The notes below the pieces were generated by a model. The model searched no databases. It had not been told where the DNA came from and was given only the letters and a program-made list of their open reading frames with translations. Position numbers and translations under genes: made by a program. Of a stretch of 64,000 bases of DNA, positions 24,983 to 33,851 are shown piece after piece; the stretch's first letter is position 1, and each line of letters begins with the position of its first letter. Source of the DNA: Albimonas sp963977235 (GTDB lineage Bacteria > Pseudomonadota > Alphaproteobacteria > Rhodobacterales > Rhodobacteraceae); assembly GCF_963977235.1 (NCBI RefSeq), contig NZ_CAXBOD010000011.1, forward strand, positions 35,874 to 99,873. The letters run 5' to 3'.

Positions 24983-25011
24983 TTGACCCCTCGCGGGGCG
25001 GCGTGTATACG
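24983..25011 (+). promoter_or_regulatory. rpsT promoter (sigma-70 type)
   Basis: TTGACC (24983-24988), exactly 17 bp, then TATACG (25006-25011). This is the best promoter match in the window. The start would lie near 25018, giving a leader of about 34 nt before the rpsT ATG at 25052. Confidence 0.78.
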
Positions 25012-25051
25012 CCGCGCCTCACGTAGTACGAGCAGAGTTCGGGAATCACAG

Positions 25052-25318
25052 ATGGCCAATTCGCCGTCCGCACGCAAGCGCATTCGCCAGATCGAGCGCC
25101 GCACCGCGGTTAACAAGGCTCGCCGCAGCCGCATCCGTACCTTCCTCCGCAAGGTTGAGGAAGCGATCGTCCAGGGCGACGCCGCCATCGCCGCCGAGGC
25201 GCTGAAGAACGCCCAGCCGGAGATCATGCGGGGCGTCACCAAGGGCGTGATCCACAAGAACACCGCGTCGCGCAAGGTTTCGCGCCTGGCGTCGCGTGTG
25301 AAGGCCCTCTCGGCCTGA
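25052..25318 (+). CDS. rpsT: 30S ribosomal protein S20
   Basis: Predicted 88-residue S20, a small basic three-helix protein binding the 5' domain of 16S rRNA early in assembly. MANSPSARKRIRQIERRTAV followed by NKARRSRIRTFLRKVEEAI and the C-terminal HKNTASRKVSRLASRVKAL are diagnostic. The length is standard. It has its own strong promoter upstream and a strong hairpin downstream, so it is a single-gene unit. The ribosome site is poor (no clear GGAGG within 10 nt), a feature also known for rpsT in other bacteria, where translation is autoregulated. Confidence 0.97.
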   Translation: MANSPSARKRIRQIERRTAVNKARRSRIRTFLRKVEEAIVQGDAAIAAEALKNAQPEIMRGVTKGVIHKNTASRKVSRLASRVKALSA

Positions 25319-25381
25319 TCGCCCGGCCGGACCTGGCGTCCGGTCTACCGACAGCGAGACGAGGACGATGCCCAGGGGCAT

Positions 25382-25410
25382 CGCGCCGGTCGGCATGGCC
25401 GACCGGCGCG
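25382..25410 (+). terminator. Intrinsic terminator-like hairpin after rpsT
   Basis: A perfect 13-bp stem, CGCGCCGGTCGGC (25382-25394) with GCCGACCGGCGCG (25398-25410), and a 3-nt ATG loop, followed by TCTTGTC. It is 63 bp past the rpsT stop. Confidence 0.68.
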
Positions 25411-25636
25411 TCTTGTCGTGGCGTCACGGTCTCGACGTCGCGATGTCATGTTCCTGATTTCGTCCTGTTGCCAGCGCGGGCGCCTCGGGCCTAAAGTCGA
25501 CCTCGTGCTGTTCGAGGGACACGGGACAGCCTCCAAATAAAATCGCAGAACAGACCGATTGAGATGAGACTACTCGCCTCAAATCGGTATCGGCGTTGCT
25601 ATGCCGTGTCGCAGCGCGTTCAGGAGGCAGACCAAG
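25411..25636. other. Relatively AT-rich non-coding stretch before the rhodanese gene
   Basis: The gap from the rpsT hairpin to the small ORF holds no recognised gene. It is richer in A and T than its surroundings (for example CTCCAAATAAAATCG near 25530). It contains an imperfect inverted repeat, CCGATTGAG (25555-25563) and CTCAAATCGG (25578-25587), with one bulged base. This could be an operator, the 5' part of a leader or a small RNA. No DnaA-box cluster was found here. Confidence 0.4.
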
Positions 25637-25741
25637 ATGACTCAGTCACTTGAGCGAAAATCCGCCGCGCGACTTGCGAGCGCCTTGCGGGACTTCCCCG
25701 CCGCCGCCTACCATACCGCCGATTCCACCGCGACGGCTTGA
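25637..25741 (+). CDS. Possible 34-residue leader ORF before the rhodanese gene
   Basis: ATG at 25637 follows AGGAGG at 9 nt, a better ribosome site than most in the window. The peptide begins MTQSLERKSAARLASALRDF, then reads PAAAYHTADSTATA, and stops at 25739-25741. An amphipathic basic helix is plausible for residues 5-20. The stop ends 13 nt before the GTG of the rhodanese gene, and that gene's AGGGAG site begins at the last base of this stop codon, so coupled translation is likely. I recognise no family. It may be a regulatory leader or a real small protein. Confidence 0.5.
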   Translation: MTQSLERKSAARLASALRDFPAAAYHTADSTATA

Positions 25742-25754
25742 GGGAGACACGAAG

Positions 25755-26207
25755 GTGACGCAGGAAACGGGCTCGATCGCGGGCATTCCCCAGCTTCCCC
25801 CGGCGCAGGCCTTCGAGGTCCTGTCGGGCGGCGACGCCGCGCTGGTGGACGTGCGCACCCGGGCGGAATGGGCCTGGGTCGGCCTGCCCGACTTGTCGCC
25901 CATCGGCGGCCAGCCGGTGCTGGTCGAATGGCAGCGCTACCCCGACATGACCCGCAATCCCGCCTTCGTCGAGCAGGTGCTGGGCGCGCTGGGCGATGCG
26001 ACGCCGGCGAAACTGCTGTTCCTGTGCCGCTCCGGCGGCCGGTCCCAGCAGGCGGCGCTGAGCGTCGCCGCGGCTCTGTCCGAGAAGGGCCTCGCCGTCG
26101 AATGCTGCAACATCGCCGAGGGCTTCGAGGGCGACCTGGGCCCCGACAACCACCGCGGTGGGGTCAACGGCTGGAAGGTCCGCGGCCTTCCCTGGGTCCA
26201 GAGCTGA
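25755..26207 (+). CDS. Rhodanese-like sulfurtransferase domain protein
   Basis: Predicted 150-residue single-domain rhodanese. The active-site loop is LCRSGGRS with C91 as the persulfide-carrying cysteine; other motifs are LVDVRTRAEW (CH2A-like) and NGWKVRGLPW at the C-terminus. The start is GTG at 25755, preceded by AGGGAG at 8 nt. The frame runs further upstream, but that part encodes only a proline-rich stretch overlapping the small ORF. Such proteins transfer sulfur or act in redox signalling; the acceptor is unknown. It lies 114 bp before dnaA in the same direction. Confidence 0.9.
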   Translation: MTQETGSIAGIPQLPPAQAFEVLSGGDAALVDVRTRAEWAWVGLPDLSPIGGQPVLVEWQRYPDMTRNPAFVEQVLGALGDATPAKLLFLCRSGGRSQQAALSVAAALSEKGLAVECCNIAEGFEGDLGPDNHRGGVNGWKVRGLPWVQS

Positions 26208-26321
26208 CCTGCTGACGCAGCGCCCGTCCCCGACGGCGCATCGTCGCCGCCCGGGCCGGCGCGCCGCCGACCCGCCCGCCGCCTGACCGTCCAGGGCGCC
26301 CCACCGCCCACAGGAGACCGA

Positions 26322-27884
26322 ATGCCCGCCATGACTTCCCCGGATGGCCCGGCGCACGGCCGCCAAGCATACCCGTCGTTCGAAACGCCTCGAAGCTGCC
26401 CGCCGGCGCTGGTCGCCGCCTGGGACCGCGCCAAGGGCCGCGTGCGCGACGAGATCGGCGAGGCGTTGCATGACAGCTGGATCGCCAACCTCGAGATCGA
26501 GGGCGCCGGACAGGGCGTGGCGAAGCTGACCGCGCCGACCGGCTTCATCGCCGAGTGGGTCGACCGCTACTATGCCGAGAGCCTTCTGCGCGCCCTGCGC
26601 GCCGAGCTTCCCAACCTGCAGCGGGTCGACCTGCGCGCCGCCCCGCGCCGCGCCGCCGACGGCGCGGCCGAGCCCGACGCCGCGAGCCCCCGGCGCGAGG
26701 CGCGATCGGGCCTCGCGCCCGCGGCGCCGGTCGTGCGCGAGCCGGTCGTGCGCGAGACGCTGGACGCGGCCGCGGTTTCCGCGCCCCGGCGCGAGGCCGC
26801 GCCCAGCGCGCCGCGCGCCGTCGCGACCACCGATCCGGGCGAGTCGCCCTCGATCCCGCTCGACCCGCGCTTCACCTTCGACCGCTTTGTCGTCGGCAAG
26901 CCCAACGAACTGGCCCACGCCGCCGCGCGCCGCGTGGCCGAGGGCGGGGACGTCACCTTCAACCCGCTGTTCCTCTATTCCGCCTCCGGTCTGGGCAAGA
27001 CCCACCTGATGCACGCCATGGCCTGGCGGCTGGCCGAGTCGCGCCCCGAGGCCAAGGTGGTGCTGCTGACCGCCGAGCAGTTCATGTACCGCTTCATCCA
27101 GGCGCTGCGCTCGAAGGACATGATCGGCTTCAAGCAGATCTTCCGCTCGGTCGACGTGCTGATGATCGACGACGTGCAGTTCATCGCTGGCAAGGACTCG
27201 ACGCAGGAAGAATTCTTCCACACCTTCAACGCCCTGGTCGATCAGGGCAAACAGGTGGTGATCTCCGGCGACCGCAACCCGGTGGACATGGAGCACCTGG
27301 AGGAGCGGATCCGCTCGCGCCTGCAGTGGGGCCTGGTCGTCGACCTGCATCCCACCGACTACGAGCTGCGGCTGGGCATCCTGCAGTCCAAGCTCGACCT
27401 GTTGCAGGCCAGCCACCCCGATGTGGTGATCCAGCCGCGGGTGCTGGAGTTTCTGGCCCACCGCATCAGCTCGAACGTGCGCGTGCTGGAAGGGGCGCTG
27501 ACCCGGCTGACGGCGTTCGCCAACCTTGTCGGGCGCCCGGTGGACCTCGACATGGCGCAGGAGTGTCTGGCCGACATCCTTCGCGCCGCCGACCGCAAGG
27601 TCACGGTCGAGGAAATCCAGCGCAAGGTCGCGGCCCACTATAACGTGCGTCTGACCGACCTGCTGTCGCCGCGCCGCGCCCGCGTGGTGGCCCGGCCGAG
27701 GCAGGTGGCGATGTGGCTCTCGAAGACCCTGACCTCGAAGAGCCTGCCCGACATCGGCCGGCGCTTTGGCGGGCGCGACCACACCACCGTGATCCACGCC
27801 TGCAAGACCATCGAGAAGCTCAAGGAAACCGACAGCCAGATGGCCGAGGACCTGGAGCTTCTGCGCCGGATGCTGGAGGCCTGA
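26322..27884 (+). CDS. dnaA: Chromosomal replication initiator DnaA
   Basis: Predicted 520-residue AAA+ initiator. Domain I is at about 25-110 (AWDRAKGRVRDEIGEALHDS). A long Ala/Arg-rich linker (about 110-180) follows. The ATPase has Walker A (SGLGKTHLMHAMA, about 222-232), Walker B (VLMIDDVQFI) and sensor motifs. The C-terminal DNA-binding domain carries the signature GGRDHTTVIHACKTIEKL. It binds DnaA boxes and melts the origin. The start is supported by AGGAGA upstream. The linker is longer and more repetitive than in E. coli, as is common in alphaproteobacteria. No origin-like DnaA-box cluster was seen within 1 kb. Confidence 0.98.
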   Translation: MPAMTSPDGPAHGRQAYPSFETPRSCPPALVAAWDRAKGRVRDEIGEALHDSWIANLEIEGAGQGVAKLTAPTGFIAEWVDRYYAESLLRALRAELPNLQRVDLRAAPRRAADGAAEPDAASPRREARSGLAPAAPVVREPVVRETLDAAAVSAPRREAAPSAPRAVATTDPGESPSIPLDPRFTFDRFVVGKPNELAHAAARRVAEGGDVTFNPLFLYSASGLGKTHLMHAMAWRLAESRPEAKVVLLTAEQFMYRFIQALRSKDMIGFKQIFRSVDVLMIDDVQFIAGKDSTQEEFFHTFNALVDQGKQVVISGDRNPVDMEHLEERIRSRLQWGLVVDLHPTDYELRLGILQSKLDLLQASHPDVVIQPRVLEFLAHRISSNVRVLEGALTRLTAFANLVGRPVDLDMAQECLADILRAADRKVTVEEIQRKVAAHYNVRLTDLLSPRRARVVARPRQVAMWLSKTLTSKSLPDIGRRFGGRDHTTVIHACKTIEKLKETDSQMAEDLELLRRMLEA

Positions 27885-27894
27885 GGCCCGGTTC

Positions 27895-27940
27895 GCGCCG
27901 CGCTCCCGCCCGGCCCTTGCGGTCGGGACGGGAGCGGCGC
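27895..27940. terminator. Bidirectional hairpin between dnaA and the convergent chemoreceptor gene
   Basis: The arms around GCGCCGCGCTCCCG (from 27895) and CGGGAGCGGCGC (to 27940) pair with one mismatch or bulge. It fills the 63-bp convergent gap. There is no marked T-run on either side. Confidence 0.5.
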
Positions 27941-27947
27941 CCGTCCC

Positions 27948-30206
27948 CTATGCCGCCCGGCGGGCGCGCGGGGCCTGACCAACCTTGAACTCGGCGACGC
28001 GGGCCTGCACGGCGCGGGCGGCGTCGGTCATCTGCTCGGTCCTCCGCACGGCGTCCTGGGCCATCTCGGCGTTGCGCTGGGTGGCCTGGTCGAGGCTGGC
28101 GACGGCCTGGCTGATCTCCTCGATCCCCGAGGTCTGTTCGGCGCTGGCCGCGCTGATCTCGGCGATGGTCCGCTCGAGCGTCGAGACCGCCTCGACGATC
28201 TCGGTCAGCGAGCCGCCGGCCCGCTTGGCCGAGGACACGCCCTCGGCGACCTGCTTCACGCTTGTCTCGATCAGGCCCTTGATGTCGGAGGCCGCGTCGC
28301 CCGAACGCTGGGCGAGCTGGCGCACCTCGGCCGCGACGACCGCGAAGCCCTTGCCGGCCTCCCCGGCGCGGGCCGCCTCCACCGCCGCGTTCAGCGCCAG
28401 CAGGTTGGTCTGGAAGGCGATTCCGTCGATCACCGAGGTGATCTCGGCGATGCGGGCAGAGCTCGCCTCGATCCGTTCGATGATCGCGACCGTGTCGGCG
28501 ACGACCTTGCTGCCGGCCGCCGCGCTGCCCGAGGCGCGGCGCGAAAGATCCGCCGCGGCGCCGGCGTTCTGGGCGTTGCCGCGCACCGTGGCGGCGATCT
28601 CCTCCATCGTGGCGGCGGTCTCCTCCAGAGAGGCGGCCTGACCCTCCGCCCGACCGGCGAGATCGCCGGCGTCGCCAGCCATCTCGGTCGCCAGCGAGAC
28701 GATCGAGCCGGCGCCGTCGCGGGTCTCGGAGACCAACTGGGCGAGGCGGGTGGCGGCGGCGTCAAGGTCGTCGCGCAGCTGCGCGAAGGCGCCGGCGAAA
28801 CTGCCGATCATGCGGGCGTCGAGGTCGCCGCCGGCGACCCTGGACAGGGTCTCGCGCGCGGCGCCGACGCCGGCCTCGACGCTGGCCAGCATGCGGTTCA
28901 TGCCGGTGGCCAGCGCCTGCAGCTCGGCGTCGTCGAAACGGGCCGAGACGCGGCGCGAGAAGTCGCCCGCGACCGCCGCCTCAACCACCACGCCAAAGCT
29001 CTGGCCCAGTTCGCGCATCATCTGCGCGCGATGCCGCGCGGCCTCGGCCGACTGCGCCGCGCGGTCCGTCTCGGCCTGGCGCAGGGCGAGCTGGTTGTCG
29101 CGGAACACCGCCAGCGCACGGGCCATGGCCCCGATCTCGTGCGTCTGATCCGCGCCGCGAATCTCGACCGAGAGGTCGCCGCCGGCCAGCCGTTCCATGT
29201 CCGAGGCAGCGCCGCGCACGGCGCGCCCGATCGAGCCGCCCACGATCGCCGCGACGCCGATCGCAAGCGCCAGCGCAACGGCTGCGCCGATCGCCACGGC
29301 GAACAGGCCCGCATCGGCCGAATCGCCCGCCTGGCCGGCGAGCCGCGTCTGGCGACCCACCACGAGGCGCTTGAGCTCGGCCGTCACGTCCAGCAGGCCC
29401 GGACCTGCGATGTTCAGACGCTGCTCGAGGATCTCGCGCCGGGCGCCGGCCGCGGACGCGACGGGTTCGACGGCGTCGGCCGCCGCCTGCACCGCGGCGA
29501 CGCCGGCCTGGGTGTCGCCCGGCACCCCGGTCTGTCCGGCCACGTAGGCGGCCCGGCGGATGGCGCGCGCCGCCGCCTCGTAGCCCGCCTCCGCCGCCTC
29601 GAGCGTCGCCGGCGCGCCGGTCAGCCTGAACACCATCAGCTCGGCCTCGGCGGCCAGCAGCATGCGACGCACCGTCTCGGCCAGCAGCAGGACCTCGCTC
29701 GCCCGCGGTTCGAAGGCGAGCCGCCCCTCGGCCCGCACCGCCAGCCCCTCCATCTCCTCGAAGGCTGTCGCCCGCGCGGCCTGAGCGTCGGCCAGCCCCT
29801 TGGCCCCGCGCTGGGTCTGCACCCTGAGGTCGGCGAAGCCCGCCCCATACTCCTTCGACAGCCGCGCCGCCTCGGTCACCAGACGCGCCTCTTCGGGCCG
29901 GTCGGCGAAGGCGGCGGCGAGGGCGCCGAGCGCCTGTTGCTGTTCGGCCACATGTTCGGCGATGTAGTCGACGTCCTGCGAGTTGCCGAAGGCGAGGTAG
30001 CGGAAGGCCGCCACGCGCATGTCGGCCACGCTGCGCACCACGAGGTCGAGGGCGATGTTGCGCTCGCTCGCGGCGCTGACCGAGGTCACGTCGCGCTCGA
30101 TCCGCTGCATGGTCAGCCCGGAGACGCCGGCCAGCGCCAGGACCACGACGATCATCGCGGCGAAGCCGCCCGCGATGCGTTGGAAAATGCTGAGACGGGC
30201 AAGCAT
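27948..30206 (-). CDS. Methyl-accepting chemotaxis protein
   Basis: Predicted 752-residue chemoreceptor. An N-terminal membrane segment (about 10-32) is followed by a helical periplasmic sensor region of about 250 residues with no recognised domain name. A second membrane segment is near 305-325 (VAIGAAVALALAIGVAAIVGG). HAMP and the cytoplasmic signalling domain with tip IAFQTNLLALNAAVEAARAG complete it. The C-terminus RAGR-type pentapeptide for CheR is absent; it ends KVGQAPRARRAA. It is transcribed against, and sits between, dnaA and dnaN, splitting the usual replication cluster. The ligand is unknown. Confidence 0.93.
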   Translation of the reverse strand: MLARLSIFQRIAGGFAAMIVVVLALAGVSGLTMQRIERDVTSVSAASERNIALDLVVRSVADMRVAAFRYLAFGNSQDVDYIAEHVAEQQQALGALAAAFADRPEEARLVTEAARLSKEYGAGFADLRVQTQRGAKGLADAQAARATAFEEMEGLAVRAEGRLAFEPRASEVLLLAETVRRMLLAAEAELMVFRLTGAPATLEAAEAGYEAAARAIRRAAYVAGQTGVPGDTQAGVAAVQAAADAVEPVASAAGARREILEQRLNIAGPGLLDVTAELKRLVVGRQTRLAGQAGDSADAGLFAVAIGAAVALALAIGVAAIVGGSIGRAVRGAASDMERLAGGDLSVEIRGADQTHEIGAMARALAVFRDNQLALRQAETDRAAQSAEAARHRAQMMRELGQSFGVVVEAAVAGDFSRRVSARFDDAELQALATGMNRMLASVEAGVGAARETLSRVAGGDLDARMIGSFAGAFAQLRDDLDAAATRLAQLVSETRDGAGSIVSLATEMAGDAGDLAGRAEGQAASLEETAATMEEIAATVRGNAQNAGAAADLSRRASGSAAAGSKVVADTVAIIERIEASSARIAEITSVIDGIAFQTNLLALNAAVEAARAGEAGKGFAVVAAEVRQLAQRSGDAASDIKGLIETSVKQVAEGVSSAKRAGGSLTEIVEAVSTLERTIAEISAASAEQTSGIEEISQAVASLDQATQRNAEMAQDAVRRTEQMTDAARAVQARVAEFKVGQAPRARRAA

Positions 30207-30377
30207 GGACGGGCTCCGGGTCGTGGGGCTTGGGGGGCGAGGGTCGCCCTGCAGGCCATAGCCGGCGCAGGTTTCCGAAGTCTGAAGGCCCGCCCGACGA
30301 CGACGCGCCCCGCGCGCCTTCGGCCCCGGTTTCGCGGCCCGACCCGCGACCCGGCGCCTCCGCGGTCGTCGCGACCG

Positions 30378-30405
30378 TTGCGCCCGCCGCGCCAGCCGCT
30401 AGTGT
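30378..30405 (+). promoter_or_regulatory. Weak candidate promoter for dnaN-recF
   Basis: TTGCGC (30378-30383), 16 bp, TAGTGT (30400-30405), about 92 bp before dnaN. Both boxes are partial matches. No better candidate was seen in this 291-bp divergent gap. Confidence 0.35.
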
Positions 30406-30497
30406 GACCCTCCGAACAATCCGCGCCCTCCCGCCCCACGCTGCGCGCCCCGCGCGCGCGTCGGGCCGAGGGGGGCCATCCGACCCGGCGGGGGACC

Positions 30498-31616
30498 ATG
30501 AAGATCAGCGTCGAGAGGGCGGCCCTCCTCAAGGCCATGAGCCGCGCCCAGGGCGTCGTCGAGCGCCGCACCACCATCCCGATCCTGTCGAACGTGCTGC
30601 TGGAGGCCTCGGGCGACACGCTCTCGATCCGGGCCACCGACCTCGACGTCGAGGTGCTCGAGCAGATCCCGGCGCTGGTCGAGCAGGCCGGCGCCACCAC
30701 CGCGCCCGCGCACATGCTCCATGACATCGTGCGCAAGCTGCCCGACGGCGCGCAGGCCACCCTGATCGACGACCCGGCCACGGGCCGGCTCGAGGTGCGG
30801 GCCGGGCGCTCGGATTTCAGGCTGGCGACGTTGCCGCGGGAGGATTTCCCGGTGATGGCCACGGCCGACTACGCCTGCGATTTCGAGGCGCCGGCGAAGG
30901 TCCTGCGGCGACTGTTCGACAAGGCGAAATTCGCGATCTCGACCGAGGAGACGCGCTATTATCTCAACGGCGTCTACATGCATGTCGCCGAGGGGGCCGA
31001 GGGCAAGACCCTGCGCTGCGTGGCCACCGACGGCCACCGGCTGGCCCGCGTGGACGCGCCGCTGCCCGTGGGGGCCGAGTCGATGCCCGGCGTGATCGTG
31101 CCGCGCAAGACCGTGGGCGAGCTGAACCGCCTGCTCTCGGACGACGAGGCGGTGATCCAGGTCGGCGTCTCGGAGACCAAGATCCGCTTCCGGGCCGACG
31201 GCGTGGCGCTGACCTCGAAGGTCATCGACGGCTCCTTCCCCGACTACACCCGCGTCATCCCGCAGGGGAATCCCAAGCGGATGGAGGTGGATGCCGCCGA
31301 GTTCGCCGCCGCGGTGGACCGCGTGGCCACCGTCAGCTCCGAACGCTCGCGCGCCGTCAAGCTGGCGCTGAGCGAGGACCGGCTGGTGCTGTCGGTGAAC
31401 GCCCCCGACAGCGGCGCGGCGACCGAGGAAGTCGCCGTCGCCTACAGCGAGGAGCCGCTCGAGATCGGCTTCAACGCCCGCTACCTGCTGGAGATCGCCG
31501 GCCAGGTGGATCGCGAGAACGCGGTGTTCCTGTTCAACAACTCCGGCGACCCGACCCTGGTGCGGGAGGGCGACGACGAAAGCGCCGTCTACGTCGTCAT
31601 GCCGATGCGGGTCTGA
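30498..31616 (+). CDS. dnaN: DNA polymerase III sliding clamp (beta subunit)
   Basis: Predicted 372-residue beta clamp; a dimer encircles DNA and tethers polymerase III and other proteins. It shows the three-domain layout of the family: N-terminal MKISVERAALLKAMSRAQGV with VVERRTTIPILSNVLLEA, central YYLNGVYMH and RCVATDGHRLARVD, and C-terminal FNARYLLEIAG ending YVVMPMRV. The length is normal. It starts a forward unit with recF 58 bp downstream and a weak upstream promoter candidate. In most bacteria it follows dnaA directly; here a convergent chemoreceptor gene intervenes. Confidence 0.98.
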   Translation: MKISVERAALLKAMSRAQGVVERRTTIPILSNVLLEASGDTLSIRATDLDVEVLEQIPALVEQAGATTAPAHMLHDIVRKLPDGAQATLIDDPATGRLEVRAGRSDFRLATLPREDFPVMATADYACDFEAPAKVLRRLFDKAKFAISTEETRYYLNGVYMHVAEGAEGKTLRCVATDGHRLARVDAPLPVGAESMPGVIVPRKTVGELNRLLSDDEAVIQVGVSETKIRFRADGVALTSKVIDGSFPDYTRVIPQGNPKRMEVDAAEFAAAVDRVATVSSERSRAVKLALSEDRLVLSVNAPDSGAATEEVAVAYSEEPLEIGFNARYLLEIAGQVDRENAVFLFNNSGDPTLVREGDDESAVYVVMPMRV

Positions 31617-31674
31617 GGGCCCGACCGTTCCATAGGACCATGCCCCCGCAGGGGCGCAACCGGGCCGCGGGCGG

Positions 31675-32838
31675 ATGAGTCACGTCTCGAGCCTGGCGCT
31701 GTCGCACTTCCGCTCCCACAAGCTGGCGCGGCTGGCGCCGGGCGGGCGCTCGGTGGCGCTGTTCGGGCCCAACGGGGCGGGCAAGACCAACCTGCTCGAG
31801 GCGTTGTCGATGCTCTCCCCCGGCCGCGGCCTGCGCCGGGCCGAAGCCGAGGCGCTGGCGCGACGGCCCGAGTCGCTGGGCTGGCGGGTGGACGCGGTGA
31901 TCGAGACCCCCGAGGGCCCCCACGAGGTCGAGACCGGCGCCGAGAGCCCCGGCGCCTCGCGACAGGTGCGCATCGACGGCAAGCCCGCGCCGCAGACCCG
32001 TCTGGGCTCGCTGCTGCGCATCGCCTGGCTGACGCCTGCGATGGACCGGCTGTGGACCGAGGCCGCGGCCGAGCGGCGACGGTTCCTCGACCGCACCGCG
32101 ATGGGCTTCGACCCCGACCACGCCGAGGCCTCGCTGACCTACGAAAAGGCGATGCGCGAGCGCAACCGGCTGCTGAAGGACGACGTGCGCGACGCCCGCT
32201 GGCTGGACGCGCTGGAGGCGCGGATGGCGGCCTCGGGCGCGGCGGTGGCCCGCGCGCGGGCGGTGGCCGTCGCCCGTCTGGCCGAGGCCCAGGCCGGCGC
32301 CGAGACCGCCTTCCCCACCGCCGACCTGGCGCTGGAGGGGGAACCGGACGCCGCCCTCGCCGAAGCGCTCGCGGCCGGCGAGACGCCCGAGGCCGCGCAG
32401 GCGGCCGCCGAAACCGCGCTCCGCACGGCGCTGGCCTCGGGCCGGGGGGCGGACTATGCGGCCGGCCGGACCCTGTCGGGGCCCCATCGCACCGACCTGA
32501 AGGCGGTCTACGCGGCCAAGGGGATCGAGGCGCGGCTGTGCTCGACCGGCGAGCAGAAGGCGCTCCTGATCTCGCTGGTGCTCGCCACGGCGCGGGCGCT
32601 GGCGGCCCAGACCGGCACGCCCCCGGTGCTGCTGCTCGACGAGGTCGCGGCCCATCTCGACGAGGCCCGCCGCGCCGCGCTCTACGCCGAGATCCGGGCG
32701 CTGGGCGCGCAGGCCTGGATGACGGGGACCGAGGCGCATCTCTTCGACGCGCTGGGCGACGAGGCCGTGCGCGTGACGGTGGCCGAGACCGCGGGCGAAA
32801 GCCGGGTGCACCCGCCCCCCGACATGGCCCCGTTCTGA
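31675..32838 (+). CDS. recF: DNA replication/repair ATPase RecF
   Basis: Predicted 387-residue SMC-like ATPase that loads RecA at single-strand gaps. Walker A is FGPNGAGKTNLLEALSMLSP (about 31-50). The signature region is LCSTGEQKALLISLVLA, and Walker B is PPVLLLDEVAAHLDEARR. There is no long coiled coil, as expected. It follows dnaN with a 58-bp gap and is probably co-transcribed. The initiator is the ATG giving MSHVSSLALSHFRSHK. Confidence 0.96.
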   Translation: MSHVSSLALSHFRSHKLARLAPGGRSVALFGPNGAGKTNLLEALSMLSPGRGLRRAEAEALARRPESLGWRVDAVIETPEGPHEVETGAESPGASRQVRIDGKPAPQTRLGSLLRIAWLTPAMDRLWTEAAAERRRFLDRTAMGFDPDHAEASLTYEKAMRERNRLLKDDVRDARWLDALEARMAASGAAVARARAVAVARLAEAQAGAETAFPTADLALEGEPDAALAEALAAGETPEAAQAAAETALRTALASGRGADYAAGRTLSGPHRTDLKAVYAAKGIEARLCSTGEQKALLISLVLATARALAAQTGTPPVLLLDEVAAHLDEARRAALYAEIRALGAQAWMTGTEAHLFDALGDEAVRVTVAETAGESRVHPPPDMAPF

Positions 32839-32915
32839 GCCGAGGCCCGCGACGCTCGCCCCCTGCGCATGGCCCGATCCCCGCACGACGCCTGCCGCCC
32901 GCGCGACGCAGCCAA

Positions 32916-32934
32916 GCCCGCCCGCAGGGCGCCT
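32916..32934. repeat. 19-bp dispersed GC-rich motif, copy 3
   Basis: GCCCGCCCGCAGGGCGCCT is identical to 6434-6452. It lies in the recF to aldolase gap. Confidence 0.5.
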
Positions 32935-33024
32935 GCAGACCGTTTGCCTGCGCTCCCGCGGGACCGCTCGCCATCGGGCCCGTCCCGGCGTAGCCTCGGC
33001 GGCGCAGCCAGGGAGGGCTCCCCG

Positions 33025-33777
33025 ATGAAGTTCCGCCACAAGCTGGCCGATCCGGCCCGCGCGCTCTCGATCCAGTTCGCCACCATCCCCAGCCCGGTGG
33101 TCACCCAGGCGATGGCCGCGGCCGGCGCCGACGGAGTGCTGATCGACCGGGAGCACGGGGCCGTCGACTGGGCGACCTGCCACGCGATGATCGCCGCGAC
33201 CCAGGGCTTCGACTGCTCGCCCGCCGTGCGCATCTCGAGGATCGACGAGGCCGAGTGCGGCAAGGCGCTCGACATGGGGGCCGAGGGCATCTGTTTTCCC
33301 TTCGTCAACACGCCCCGGGACGCCGCCCGCTGCGTCGCGGCCCTTCGCTACCCGCCCGAGGGAACCCGCGGCTGGGGCCCGTTCCTGGCCGCCTCGCGCT
33401 GGGACGCGCCGCTGTTCGACTACCAGCCCCGCTTCGGGGACCGCCCCTACGGCTACTTCACGCTCGAAACCGCCGAGGCCGCCGCCAACGCCGAGGCGAT
33501 CCTCGCCGTCCCCGGCGTCGATATCGCGGTGATGGCGGCCTTCGACCTGAGCTCCGACCTCGGCGTCGCCGGCCAGTTCGACCACCCCGACTTCCTGGCG
33601 GCGGCCAGCAAGATCGAGGACGCGGCGCTCGCCGCCGGCGTGCCGCTGGCCGGCGGCGCCCGGGACGAGGCGCAGGTGCGCGCCATGAAGGCCCGCGGCT
33701 ACCGGATCTTCGCCAGTTTCGACGTGCTGATGCTCAAGGGCGCCACGGCCGCGCAGGCGGGCTGGGCGCACGGCTGA
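33025..33777 (+). CDS. HpcH/HpaI-family aldolase
   Basis: Predicted 250-residue class II (metal-dependent) aldolase/citrate lyase-family protein. Motifs are GADGVLIDREHGAVDW, the arginine in PAVRISRID, GAEGICFPFVNTPRDAARCV, YPPEGTRGWGP and the C-terminal FASFDVLMLKGAT. Relatives cleave or form 4-hydroxy-2-oxo acids to give pyruvate or glyoxylate and an aldehyde. The start has GGGAGGG at 8-14 nt. It lies between recF and gyrB, where most genomes have no such gene, and no partner catabolic gene is nearby, so the substrate is unknown. Confidence 0.88.
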   Translation: MKFRHKLADPARALSIQFATIPSPVVTQAMAAAGADGVLIDREHGAVDWATCHAMIAATQGFDCSPAVRISRIDEAECGKALDMGAEGICFPFVNTPRDAARCVAALRYPPEGTRGWGPFLAASRWDAPLFDYQPRFGDRPYGYFTLETAEAAANAEAILAVPGVDIAVMAAFDLSSDLGVAGQFDHPDFLAAASKIEDAALAAGVPLAGGARDEAQVRAMKARGYRIFASFDVLMLKGATAAQAGWAHG

Positions 33778-33851
33778 CCTCAGCCCCCCGGGGACGCGCC
33801 CGGAAGCCTCCCAGATGAGCCCATTTCTAAAGAACGCGCGCGCGTGCGCGC

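Noticed and set aside
25319..26321. Replication origin next to dnaA
   Set aside because: No cluster of TTATCCACA-like boxes and no typical AT-rich unwinding element were seen. In many alphaproteobacteria the origin is not beside dnaA.
25620..27797. Open frame of 725 codons on the minus strand across dnaA
   Set aside because: Antisense shadow of dnaA and the rhodanese gene, with biased composition and no recognisable motif.
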